This document shows positions 24,179 through 35,489 of a stretch of 64,000 bases of DNA, one piece after another. The notes beneath the pieces are model-generated. The model had not been told where the DNA came from. It did no database searches and saw only the letters and a list, made by a program, of their open reading frames with translations. This DNA comes from Cinclus cinclus (Eukaryota; Chordata; Aves; Passeriformes; Cinclidae), in assembly GCF_963662255.1 (NCBI RefSeq), contig NC_085047.1, positions 107,502,181-107,566,180 of the forward strand, given 5' to 3'. Numbering within the stretch: the first letter of the stretch is position 1; every line of letters begins with the position of its first letter. Made by a program: the position numbers and the translations under genes.

Positions 24179-27100
24179 ATGTGGAATGATTTTCCATTTT
24201 CATTTTCTTTGTCCTGCCTACCAAATGTATTTTCTATCATCTTCTATTTTATCTTCTATTGGAAAATGTCATCATTGATCCCACGTGTTTATTTATATAT
24301 AGACATCTGCAGGCAAAATGCAATGAAGTATTTTTTTTCACTGGAATTTGTAATGCTTGATAATAGGAATGTTTCAGAGAGGCCGCTTGGTTTTGACATA
24401 GCCTTGACAACTGCAAATGCTTCTAATGAAAGCCTTCTTGGTTTCCTTCAAGCTTGTATGGCTAAACATTTGGTACATCACTTTATAAGCATTGGTTTCC
24501 ACCGGAAACTAAAAGGAAAATATTTATATGAGATTTAGGAAGGAGGAGACAGAAGAAATGGGGGTGGAATACTGGCCATGGGGAATACAATGCAACCAGT
24601 AAAGGATGAAAGACAAAGAAATGGGGAAAGCAGTGATCAGGCATGAAGGCAACAAACTTTGTTTCTCAATGTCAGACAGCATTCAAGGCAGGGGGAGAAG
24701 GGTGATTTAAGTTTGCAAAAGTGCAACTATTTCACAGGAGTTATGAAACAGATGTTACCACTGCATTTGAACCTGTGTTTTGAACTCAGACTGTCCAACC
24801 TTAAAAATTATCTCTGAGACTAAACAAAACATATCATAAAAATATATGCTAACTAAATTCAAAGAAGCCTGTAAGCTGGTCCAAAATTAAGCTCCTCAGA
24901 TGTTTATCTTTTAAAATACATTTTTAATATGATAATGTCTGCTTATGATATATACCTTCATTATTAGGACATTATAATTTCCTCTAATGAAAAAATGAAG
25001 TAGATTTGAATTTTGTCAATAATAAAACGGGCCTATTAATCTAATTTTTAATTGTATAAGAAGACATAACTGTATTTAATTATGCATATCATGGTGATTT
25101 ACTCTTTTATGATAAGTTCTTTTCATGTTGCCAACTTTTTCACTTACTTGAGGGAAAGGATGTAGAAACATAGATACTAAGTTATTTGCCCTGATATTTT
25201 TCCTCTTTCACCACTTTTTATGGGCATATCTCATGTACCATCAAAGTTTTACTGATAGCATTTCTGTCTGATCCTGCAAGTAGTGAAAAGAGTGGAGTGA
25301 AAATAATTCCATTCTTACTATATTTTTTTAAAGTCACATAAAAACTGTTCTTTCCCAACATTTTTTAAAAGAAGGAAAGAAAAGTCTTTTTTCCCCCCCT
25401 TGTAATTGTGTTTTTTCAGCTTCCTTTTATAACAAATTCCCTGTAGATAACAGGCTTGTAAATTGAAGTCTAGCTGAAAAGGAGAGACAGAATGGTTTCC
25501 TCTCTTTGGAAGCAGAAAAGTTTATTTCTCAAGGATTTGAGGAATTTGTTGATTGTTTTTGGTTGATTTTTTTTTTTCCACTTCACTCACATTAACATTA
25601 AATTGTCTAGTATAGAAGCATTCTAACTTTGGTCCTTTTTGATGATAAGAGTTAATGGATATTATTCAGCCCTTCTACTCAGTAATTAGATTTGGAGTTC
25701 ACTAATTTAAATGGTCACTGCAGTAATCTCTCTGTAGCAATTTATGCAGTGCTGTTACAATAAATTCATGGATATGGAGCATTTAAATATTCCAATGAGA
25801 TCAGGCTTAAGAAGCTTCAGGAGGTGAGGGTGGTCATTTAAATATAAAAATCTATGAGCATTAACAAACCTTTGATATATTTATTTTTTTAATTTATAAA
25901 CATCGTTTGCAGTACTGTTTTAATTCTCCTCCACAAAAATATCGTATTGTGCAGCTAACAGTACTTCTAAACAAAATGTTTTCCTCAATCAGAATGCCTG
26001 CAATCATCACATCTATCCCTAGAAGAGGGTATTTCAGGATAAGATTAGTTTGCATTTTTAAAAATCAAGGTGATTTTGACATGATATGCTATACCAAGAA
26101 CAAACATATTTTAGAATCAACTGTCCCCAGTCCATTGCCAGCCCAAAGTCTTTGATTACTGTTATATATGGTCCCAATAAAAAGTCATGAATGGTTACAA
26201 ATTTTACTGTATATAGGTGTAGGTTTTTATGTCTTGAACCTCCTGCTGCATTAAAAAAGTTTGGAAGAAATGTTTAACATGACTGGAGGGGTACTTAAAT
26301 GTAGAGGACCTGAAATTAAAATACAAACAACTGGCTATAAAATAATTTCAAACATTGGAGATCAAAACCAGGATCTCAGCGATGGAACAACCTGAAGTAT
26401 AAGGTATACAGAAGCATATGATGACTGTCTAGAAAGCAAATACATTTGAGAGAAGAGGCGAAAGAATTTTTTGATTACTTGGGAGTACAGATTAAGTGAA
26501 GCACACTGCAGGCTCCCAGTATCAAGAATGGTCTCACGCTTTCCTGCTATCCTGGCAATACTGTCCCTCTGTCTCAACTTGAATCCAGCAATGCTGCACT
26601 TGCTCCTTGAACCAACAGAAATTACACAGGTAAAAAAGGATTATAATTACTTAAAAAAAGACAAGTATAAGAACCAGGAGAGATGGGAGGAAGCACTTAG
26701 GAACATGCTGCTGGAGAGGAGGACAGCAGAGAAAGACTGTTCCTTTTGGCTCCAACCTGTGTTACAACAAAATCTCACCTTTACTGTTAGCAGAACAAAT
26801 GGTGTTTTTTCTTTCTAGTTTTTATTTGCCTTTTGTAAACATTTGCAGCTGTTTTCCATTTGGATGCTATGAACACTTCACAGTATGCTATTATCTGAAA
26901 TGAATCAATGTTTGTCTTCTCCTCCCCCATTAATTTCTCTTGTTCTCCAGTACAAGGGACTACACCTTACTCAGTATGGCAGCCCCCACTGTCAGTTTTT
27001 CTCAGCAGCCAATAAACTGTCAAGTTCAGGTTGTCACTATCACACCCAAAGTTTGAGAAAAACTCTATGCACCACCACTTAACCACATTGTTAAATCCTT

Positions 27101-27208
27101 TTCTATATACCCTCTGTCAATATTTCTGTATCTGGTTGGACATTGCCAGCTTCTTGAAAAGTTATTGTTTCACACCAGTTTCACTTTTTTTGTTCTCTAT
27201 AACTACTG
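24179..27208. other. Noncoding DNA including one unexplained 119-codon frame
   Basis: A 119-codon plus-strand frame (24,179-24,538) starts in a Phe/Leu-rich stretch and shows no known domain. The segment 24,330-24,540 is of higher complexity and could be a conserved element rather than an exon, as no convincing splice signals frame it. A 115-codon frame at 26,471-26,818 overlaps an opposite-strand frame. Neither is called as a gene. Confidence 0.4.
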
Positions 27209-27532
27209 AAAGGGAGGTTGCAATGACATGGGAGTTGGTGTCTTCTCTCAAGTAAGAAGTGATAGGAAAGCTGAAAGTGCCTCAAGTTGTGCCAGGGGAA
27301 TTTCAGACTCCATATTAGGAAACATTTCATCACCAGGAAAGTTGTGAAGCTCTGGAACAGGCTGCCCATGGATTGAGTCACCATCCCTGGAGCTATTTAA
27401 AAGATATGTAGATGCAGCCCTTAGGGACACGATTTAGTGGTGGACTTTGCAGCGGTGCATTAACAATTGTACCCAATGTTTGTAAAGGTCTCTTCCAACC
27501 TAAATGATTCTATGATTCACAGATTCATCCAC
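27209..27532 (+). mobile_element. CR1 LINE 3' end with intact tail, plus orientation
   Basis: About 320 bp of CR1 sense sequence: GGGAGGTTGCAATGA, GGTGTCTTCTCTCAAGTAAG, GCCTCAAGTTGTGCCAGGGG, TATTAGGAAACATTTC, AACAGGCTGCCCATGGATTG, TTAGTGGTGGACTTTGCAG, AGGTCTCTTCCAACCTAAAT and the terminal ATGATTCTATGATTC. Some internal decay is visible, for example a damaged 'acaagaggaaatgg' segment. It is of the same 3' type as the 6.1 and 31.6 kb copies. Overlapping short frames here are LINE debris. Confidence 0.92.
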
Positions 27533-28623
27533 AAAAGGTCTCTTTTTGTTGTCATTTAAAGGCTTCCAAAAGCCTTCCTTGTCCATATTTTCTCAAAACT
27601 GTTTATGTTTGACACTTCCCCTAGACTGCCAGCAGGCAGGAATCATTCTGTGGCTCCTGAACACTTGGATAACATTTTACAGATTGTGGACTCCACCTGC
27701 AGCTAAAGATACAATAACACAGAATCTCCCCATTTTCTCAAATGGGATATATTTTGCATACTATGTTAAGAAGGTGTCTCTTCCTTTGATCTTTGAAGTA
27801 ACATATGATTTTTTTTCTAATGGAATCTCTTACTATACTATTCAGTGCACAATTTACAATTTACAATCTCCAGTATGTTTCACATCATATGCAAGCTATA
27901 CGATGCAAATATACAGTTCTATAATGAAACCTGCATTACCCCACTAGTCAAGGCACGTTGAGTGGACACTTTGCTGATGATATAATTTTAATAGAAGTGT
28001 TTTAGATCTTTAGATGGGCAATAAATTTGCAAAATGCCTGCAATTCTGGCTTCTGGAGTCAAATGAGGATCATCACAGGCCTAAAAAGATACAGCCCTTA
28101 CTGTGACATTTCTCTGGCTTTGGTAGCTGAGTACTTGCAGCCCATAAAGAGCAGTCTTTAGCCCTGTGTAACAGAGACTACCTGAGAGGTCATTTATGCC
28201 ACCTACTGCTGGCTGAAACCTTATCTGTTAGTCTCTAACTTCTTCTCCCAAACCTGCTGTTCTTCAGCTCCATTTGTTTCCCCGTATCTACACATCACTC
28301 AAATCAGTCTGACATTTTCAGTGACTACAAAACCTGCAGTACAAAAGTATGAAATGTATATTAAGTATCTCACAATACACATTTAAAATACGTGCTGTAC
28401 CCATGTTTTCCCAGGCTGTCCAAGCAATTTTTTTGCTAAACACTGCACAGACATCTAACAAGGTTTGTCTAAGTCTTCCTTTTTCAGAAATATAATAAGA
28501 AAGCAGGCCTCTCTACATTATTTAAAGGGAGCTTAAATATATGCTCTAATTAACAGTAGTCTAACATTTTCGACTATAACATTATAAACATATATACATA
28601 TATAACATTATAAATATTCAGGG

Positions 28624-28624
<1 letters not shown>
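27533..28624. other. Noncoding DNA, nothing firmly recognised
   Basis: A 133-codon frame (27,546-27,947, plus) has no domain and ordinary intergenic composition. Two ACATTATAAA copies flank a TATATA run near 28,580-28,615, immediately before the poly-T tract. No RNA gene or repeat family. Confidence 0.4.

Positions 28625-28655
<31 letters not shown>
28625..28655. repeat. Poly(T)31 tract, possible retroposed poly(A) on the minus strand
   Basis: Thirty-one consecutive T residues, the longest homopolymer in the window. Read on the minus strand it is a poly(A) preceded by ATTAAA, a common polyadenylation-signal variant, at about the expected distance (about 20 bases, 28,673-28,678). That arrangement would suit the 3' end of a retroposed transcript extending to the right. 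No parent gene was recognised and no clear target-site duplication was found, so a plain homopolymer expansion remains possible. Confidence 0.6.
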
Positions 28656-28656
<1 letters not shown>

Positions 28657-29580
28657 GTGAGCAGCTTTCCTCCCTGTTTTAATTTCAGTCACAAACCATG
28701 AGATTCATGTTCCTGAACTAAGATAGAGAATTCTAGTTTCCAGACACTGTCTCCAAGGAATCCCAGCTAGCCTCCAGCTTCTGCTTGAAAAAGTCTCTCA
28801 CTTGTAATCTCTATACATCTACCAGCCCTGTGTGGTTGCCTCAGACACTCAAAGGTACATGAAATGGCAATAAGTGCCAGCTTTTGGAGAAATTAAGTTA
28901 CCCTTTGATGAGAGCCTTCTAAAAAGTTGAATAAGTGGAACCTTGAAAGCCAAAGAGTCATTTAAGAGTCAAGTGAAAAAGATTTATGGACAGTAATTTT
29001 TGTTATAACTCATGTTACAACAATGAAACATTCTAAGCAGCCCTATATATGGGAATTTTAGGGTGCCTTCACTACTAGTACATCAAAAGATTTGCTCTCC
29101 ATTTCATCCAGGTGTGTAATACTGTGAATGTGCTTCAACGTGCTCATGTCAGACAAGCAGACACACAAACTTTCAAGAAAGAGGAGACATACACAGTGTG
29201 CATGATGGTTATAGACAGACTGGAAGAATACACAGCACAGATCCCAGATTTCCTGGCTTTCTTGATTTCATGACATGGATGCCTTACTATTCCAGACCAT
29301 TTGTGCAGGTTTTATAATAAGTACCATGTACATCAGGTCCTGTTCACCCTTGGTGAAATGTCCAAATTGTGAAAATGAAAGAGTACGAAATTCTGCCAAG
29401 GTATTTCTCTGAATGACAAATTCTTGGAGGCCCATTGTTATGGTCCTCTGTCAAAGAACCAATAATAATTAACACATTGAAAAGACAATAGAAACAAACA
29501 TAAAGCACCATAATGGAAAATCCTTCTTTAAAGTTGTGCAGTTAAGTACCTTGTAAATTCAGTGTGGTCTCCTTGGTAAT
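28656..29580. other. Noncoding DNA, candidate body of a retrocopy
   Basis: Mixed-complexity sequence with somewhat higher GC near 28,730-28,870. If the poly(T) at its left edge is a retroposed poly(A) tail, this is the transcript body on the minus strand. I recognise no coding similarity in it. Confidence 0.25.
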
Positions 29581-29607
29581 AATTCTAGCTATAATATAGC
29601 TAGAATT
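29581..29607. repeat. Perfect 27-bp palindrome (13-bp arms, 1-base centre)
   Basis: AATTCTAGCTATA, a central A, then TATAGCTAGAATT: the arms are exact complements. It could extrude as a cruciform or form an RNA hairpin if transcribed. Flanking bases do not extend the symmetry. No known element is associated with it. Confidence 0.9.
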
Positions 29608-31643
29608 TTCAGTTTTCAGCTTCAGTTTTCTTCTTCTTTTACAGGGTTACAGGTTACTCTCCTCTAGGTGACCAGTAAGCAGAGAAAGGGATTATGGAAG
29701 TTACTCAACATAACACACAAGGTTAACACACAGTGCAGTGTATTCAGACAACATATTCTTGGAGCTTTTCCAGGAATCAGATGTTATCCCTTACTTCTCT
29801 GTGCCACAGGCTTTAGGGGAGATGCTTGGCATTTCGACTACAGTTAGAACACTACATGATTTATATGAATAGGATGTTTTGTCCAGAGCAGCAAATAATT
29901 AATTATTTGTCCCTTGAAGAATTTGGGCAGGAACAATATCAACACTGACGCTTCCAAGCCAGTAAGATTCTCCAGTCAAATTAACCATTAGACATTCACT
30001 GAAGTACCACAGTCTGAATTTTTATTAGGAAAATCTCTGTGTTATGAAAATCTAATTACCTTAAACAAAGTATAAATTATTAGATCCTTTAGTAATGCAC
30101 TAAAGCATATACCTGCATGGGTATATGAGGTTTTTATAGAAGCTGAGGAAATACCTGAACAATTTGAGCTTGTCTGGGGAAGGTTTCTGAAACTGTCCTT
30201 TAAAACACATCCCTCACTACCAAACTATGCTACTTTTCTTTATCATGTATTGGGTTTCTAAATCTCAAAAAAAAAAACCCCCAAAAAAAAACAACAAAAA
30301 AAAAAAAACAAAAAAACCTTACTGTTTTAGGGAAAAACTGAAATAAAAGTTGTGTAAATTTCTACAATTACACCCTTTATTATTTTTTTCTCCCTGAAAA
30401 TGTTTTTGCTACAGAAACTTACCAGAAGCAGAAAAAATATACAAAAAATTTAGAATTTATTACTATGATGATATTAATTAGTTCCATCACACAATGTTGC
30501 ATCCTTTTTAAAGTGAAACGTTGTCTTTGAACTACTCTTAGCTTTTATGCTATTCTTTCAGTTATTGCTTTAGAATTGTATGTATTTGACCTAAGTTCTG
30601 CATTTTCTGTCACAAAAAAAAGCATGTACTAAATATTTTGGGGGGTTTAAGTCAGTTAATTTGAGTGTAATTAATTCCAGTTTATGAGGTTTCAATTGAA
30701 TTGCAGGTCCTTTGTGAAGATGGACTTCAGAACTCTTACGTTCAGAATTACTGTGTTGTAAAAATATTTTTGAAGTTGGAAGGATTCAAGAGTCAGCATC
30801 AGTGGAATAAAATGCAAAAGCTTCAATAGAACGTAATTATAAATACAATAAAATTAATAATAACATATGCTATTATTAAACAATAAAAATATCTTTTTCA
30901 CTGTTTTATTGCTTAGTATGACTTTACCACCCACAAATGAAAGCCAGGTAAAAAAATCCTTAAACATGGTAATTTCAATATATACAAAGGACTCTTACTT
31001 TCTAAAGTCACTTTCCAAATTAATAACTCCAGAGGTAAATTATAAGCAGTCAATGGAGGAAAAAAAAAAAGGGGGATTGCCAAAATGTTGAAGTGAACAG
31101 CTTAATTTCTTTCACCAAACTAAATGCAAATTTCAATACATGCATAAGAAAGCAAGTTTCCTCCATTATGTTCTAAACCTGAAATAGTATGAGAAGCCTT
31201 ATTTTCCCTAGATTGGCACATTGACCTAAATATATCTGAGAAAAACCCAAGAGACCTAGTGACAGCAAGATATCACATAAATGAAAATGACAACTTGCAA
31301 CTTAGAATTCTAAGAAGAAAGCATGAACATTTCACCTATCCCTGTAATCCCTTGAGATTCAATAAGTATGATTTTGCCCCTAAATATAACTGAGAGCACT
31401 GAAGTTACATCTCACCCACTATAATTGCATCTTACAGCCACTAAAATTTGAGATACTGAAATTAAGTAGCATGCCAGTTAAATAATTGTAATTTTGTTCT
31501 AATGTTCCAAACAGTGAAGGATTTCATTGGAAGAACATCCTTCTCCCGCACCTATAAAAAAAAAAAAAAAATCCTCCAAGACTGTAAGGAGAGAAAAAAT
31601 TTTGGAATCTTTAATATGAGAACAGACTTCCTCATTAATCATA
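29608..31643. other. AT-rich noncoding DNA with A-rich simple tract
   Basis: Contains an A-rich/C-interrupted tract at 30,267-30,318, an A10 followed by G5 at about 31,061-31,075 and an A-run at 31,556-31,571. Short frames (about 66-74 codons) run through these tracts and are spurious. Nothing else recognised. Confidence 0.5.
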
Positions 31644-31644
31644 A

Positions 31645-31800
31645 AACCACAGAATCATTTAAATTCAAAAAGACCTCTGAGATCACTGAGTCCAACCATT
31701 AACCCAGCACTGCCAAGGCCCCCAGTAAATCATGTCCACGGGCACCATGTCTACATGTCTTAAATATCTCCAGGGATAATGACTCAGCCACTTCCAGGCC
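31645..31800 (-). mobile_element. CR1 LINE 3' fragment
   Basis: The plus strand is the complement of a CR1 end: CCACAGAATCATTTAAATTC, AAAGACCTCTGAGATCACTG, AGTCCAACCATTAACCCAGC, ACTGCCAAGGCCCCCAGTAA, CATGTCTACATGTCTTAAAT and CAGGGATAATGACTCAGCCA. Homology is lost near 31,800. This is the 'AAATGATTCTGTGG' 3' end type and is less decayed than the copies at 5.0 and 39.2 kb. Confidence 0.9.
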
Positions 31801-34800
31801 AGCAAGGAATAATTGGGAGCCCAAACCAAATGCTGGGTCAGACCTTTCCTGCTGATGCTGAATCCTCAGCCCCTTGGCATTTCTTCATGCTACAAGACCC
31901 AGTGACGTTCTTAGAGCAAGCAAGAGATAAAGGGGTCCTGAATTAGCACAAATGACACAGAAGCATATCTGTTGAGAGCATGTAAAAAAATTCTTGCAGA
32001 TTCACAAAAATATTATTATCAGTACCCCATTTGTATTTGTCTGTTAGTTGTACTGGAATGATACCTCATGCTAAATGGGCACTGTATCTTCTCCACAACA
32101 TGACAGAGAAAATTGCTCGCCAAATCAAAGCAAAGTTCATTTTCTTAATGAATTTGGACAGTTATTTCATTAAATACCCTGGCACCTACACTAAAGGTAT
32201 CTCTTTAAAATCCTGTAAATTTACAACAGGAATCTTTAATGAAGAACACAGGACTATTTCAACCACTGACTTTGTAACAAATGAGGCACTTAACAACAAA
32301 AGTTCAAGAAATCTATTTTCCTATAGTTTAACCAGGTTCCAAAAAATTAATTTAAAAAAAAAAAGTATATTGGACTTTAAGAAAAAAAAATGTCTGTCAC
32401 AAAGATCTGAGAAACAAATAGTTTTCCTAATGTAAAACCACTGATAACTGGAAACAGGATTAAAAAAAAAAACCCAAGAAACTAAGCAACAATGGATAAA
32501 TTTTTCAAGATCCTTTCCTCCCACTATGCAGTCGTGTGCAGTACTGTGCTCTATAAATTAAATCTATAGTCAAGGAGGTATTATACCAGAACTATACCTA
32601 TTCTCATGTATATGAGAATGTGATTAAGATTGTAAAGAAAGATTAATGTAGTAGAAAAAAATAAAAGTAGGTATTTTTTATAGCAATTTAGAAATTTACA
32701 GAGAAAATTATTATTTATACCATAGCCTACTGTACTGTGCCTTTAATGTATCTTAAGCATTCTAAGGAGGATACCTTTTATGAAATCTATGCCTCCAAAT
32801 ATATTACATTGATTGTGGATAAAAAGATAAACCTCCTTATCATGTGTGTTAAAATTACCTTCTATGCACATGTACTACATCATGCAATAACATGAAATTA
32901 TATCTTCATTGCTAGTGAAAAAAAACAAAAGTTAATCAATCTTTCAATATTTTTTATGGCCTACAGCTCTGTTCTTTTTAAGACAGCATTACAGAGTTCT
33001 CATCAGTTTGTTAACTAAGAGCATTTGCAGTTATCATACAATTTGCAGTTAGGTAAAAACATATAAAAGTATATTTTTACATATTTTACTTGGAATTTAT
33101 GTGGCATCAATGAATTATGTGTTCTCAGATGTCAAATCTTCAATGATATACTGATATACTGAAATGCTAAATTTGATGTCTGCATCTTACTCATTTTTGT
33201 CTGAAACTGAAGAAATTAAGGAGTTATCCTCTGGACAATTTTAATTTGTGTGCCCTTGAGACAAACATCATCATAGAAACTACACCAGTGTTCAAAAACC
33301 TGGCAGTTTGAGGTGTCATTCTGAATGTCTAGTTAGAGCTGACTACAAGGCCAGAAGTCACTGTTAAAAAGTATTTTAACAGAATAGCCAATGACATAAC
33401 TTCTGACTGATGACTTATGGCTGGATCTTGGAAGGTTTGCTGATAAATCTGTTAAGGACAAACTCTGACAAGTCAGTCAGAAAGCCAACGGTGATTGCAC
33501 TAGACACCATTTCAGACAAAATGTTGATGTCAAAGGTCTACTCCTTGGAACACTTTGCATTTCCTTAAGTATTGCCTGCTCTTCCTTTAGGCTCTTCTCA
33601 AACTACTGACTTTCTTTCTCTCCAGAGCTGATTGAATAGAGAGAAGCAGCACTTATTCTGAATCACCCAGAATGTAAGGAGATTTTATTTCCCCCCGCCC
33701 CTTAAGAAGTGAATGATAACTTCTTAAACATGAATGCATTAAAATGTAACAGGCTTATTGAAAAGAAATGCCTGGTACTTAAATTTCACTTTTTCAGTTG
33801 GAAAAAAAACCAAAACAAAACAAAAAACAAAAAAACAAACAAAACACCGAACAACAAAACCAAATGTGTTTTAAATGCCATCTTTCATTGTACTGACTAG
33901 TTTCTATTTTCTAGCTTTTCTTAGTGCTGTATATATTTGTACGTGCATACATTTTACATTCACATCTACACAGAATTTGCCTTTGTGATAAAGCTGCATT
34001 CTTGTAAAATAAAATTAAAAACATTTCTGCAAAATACCATCCAGCACAGAATGCTGGAGGAACAGAAAGCAATAATGATGCAACAGTGAACTTATTTTCA
34101 TAACCATTTATTTATTCAGGATTTGTAGCTTGGGGATTTACAAATCCCCTGTTAGCAAATAATCCATGATTCTCATTAGAATTCTCTGTTTTTTGTACTG
34201 TAGGCAAAAAATAAAATTTGCAGTTTGCAAACACTGGATAAAGATCAAATTTTGACCGGTGCTGTCACCTTCTTCACCTTGTTCTAGTCTTGGGCTACAA
34301 GTGTAACAAGGGCAACATCTGACTATTCCCTGAATGTATATGTTGTTGAGCTTTCTTTAATTGCAGCCTTACAAAATGCCAGTGTTATAGAGGCTAAGCC
34401 ATTGTGTGAATTTCGTCTATTTACATTTCACGTAGCACACACTTTCCTAAAATAAATTATCCTCTGATGCTAATCATACACATGATTTCAGAAAAATCTG
34501 CATACTAAGGATAGGGGTAAGTAGAAAATAATGCAAGAATCAGCATGGGGCTAATAAAGGCAGTTTATAGCAATTATACTGACATAGTATCTCTTTGTGT
34601 AATCAGATAATGCTCTTTTGGAGGAAAGACAGGCAGTAGATTTCACTTACCTGGAGCTCAGGAGACATTATTATGCTAAACCACAAGAAACCAAAAGGAT
34701 GTGCATTGGGCAAACTGAGTGAACTAGGACTGACAAAAATGGAAAACTCTAGCAGGACTATTCCTATTTTATTTCAGGATCAAATTGTACTGATCAGATA

Positions 34801-35458
34801 CATAGTGACTACCTAAGTAATAAGAGCACACTGATGAAATATTTTTGACATGAAGTTGCTAGATACAGAAAGAAGGAGTTAGAATGCCAATCTTGAAGGA
34901 ACTGCCCAATCTACATCGTTAGAGTAAAAAAAAAATAGGACTCATAGTATATGGCAATAATGACAAAACTGAAGAAAAAAATAAGCAGAACAAAGTATAG
35001 CTGCATATAGAAAGCAAACAACTCTCAGGCCTCAGTATACTGGAAAAGAATTCAACAAAACACTTTCTTGGTCTGAGGGGAGAAAAGTTAATAATAGTGC
35101 TGATAACATATTCATTGAGATAAAGTTGAATGCACCTTACATTGCTACTGCTTGTATATTTTGAACTAAGGCAATAGTTTATTCTAAATGAATAAGCAGA
35201 TGCAATCAGTTTTTTGAAAAGCCACTAGTTTCCTGCCCTGCTTGAAGATTGAAACATAGCTTAAACATTAGTCATAGAAAACTGGGTTGTACTCACATTT
35301 TTAATAATATATAATTTATCACCAATTGGATTTTTTGTTTGTGTATGCAGGTTTTTTTTGGTTTGTTTTTTTTTTCCTGTGAGCAGCAAGATACTCCTGT
35401 ATCTGGTGGTCTTAATAAAAAGTGCAAGCAGAATATTAAATATTTTGGGTGGGTTCTG
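31801..35458. other. AT-rich noncoding DNA, nothing firmly recognised
   Basis: It holds an unsupported 134-codon frame (32,031-32,435, Lys-rich through A runs), a G-poor CAAAA/CAAAC tract at 33,801-33,865 and a T-rich tract at 35,331-35,377. About 31,801-31,950 is higher in GC and may be an older unidentified repeat. No RNA gene or exon was recognised. Confidence 0.45.
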
Positions 35459-35487
35459 TTGTGGTTGTTGTTGTTGTTGCTGTTGTT
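35459..35487. repeat. (GTT)n microsatellite
   Basis: Short GTT/GTTG run with one GCTGTT interruption. It is the complement of the (AAC)n motif also seen at 41.1, 45.5 and 48.1 kb. The Gln-rich minus-strand frame across it is a translation artefact. Confidence 0.85.
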
Positions 35488-35489
35488 TT

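Noticed and set aside
24179..24538. 119-codon plus-strand frame
   Set aside because: Begins in a low-complexity Phe-rich stretch and has no domain; a conserved noncoding element is as likely an explanation for its more complex second half.
27546..27947. 133-codon plus-strand frame just after a CR1 end
   Set aside because: No domain or family similarity; ordinary intergenic composition.
32031..32435. 134-codon plus-strand frame
   Set aside because: Lys/Asn/Phe-rich as expected for AT-rich DNA, crosses A runs, has no domain, and is overlapped by an opposite-strand frame.
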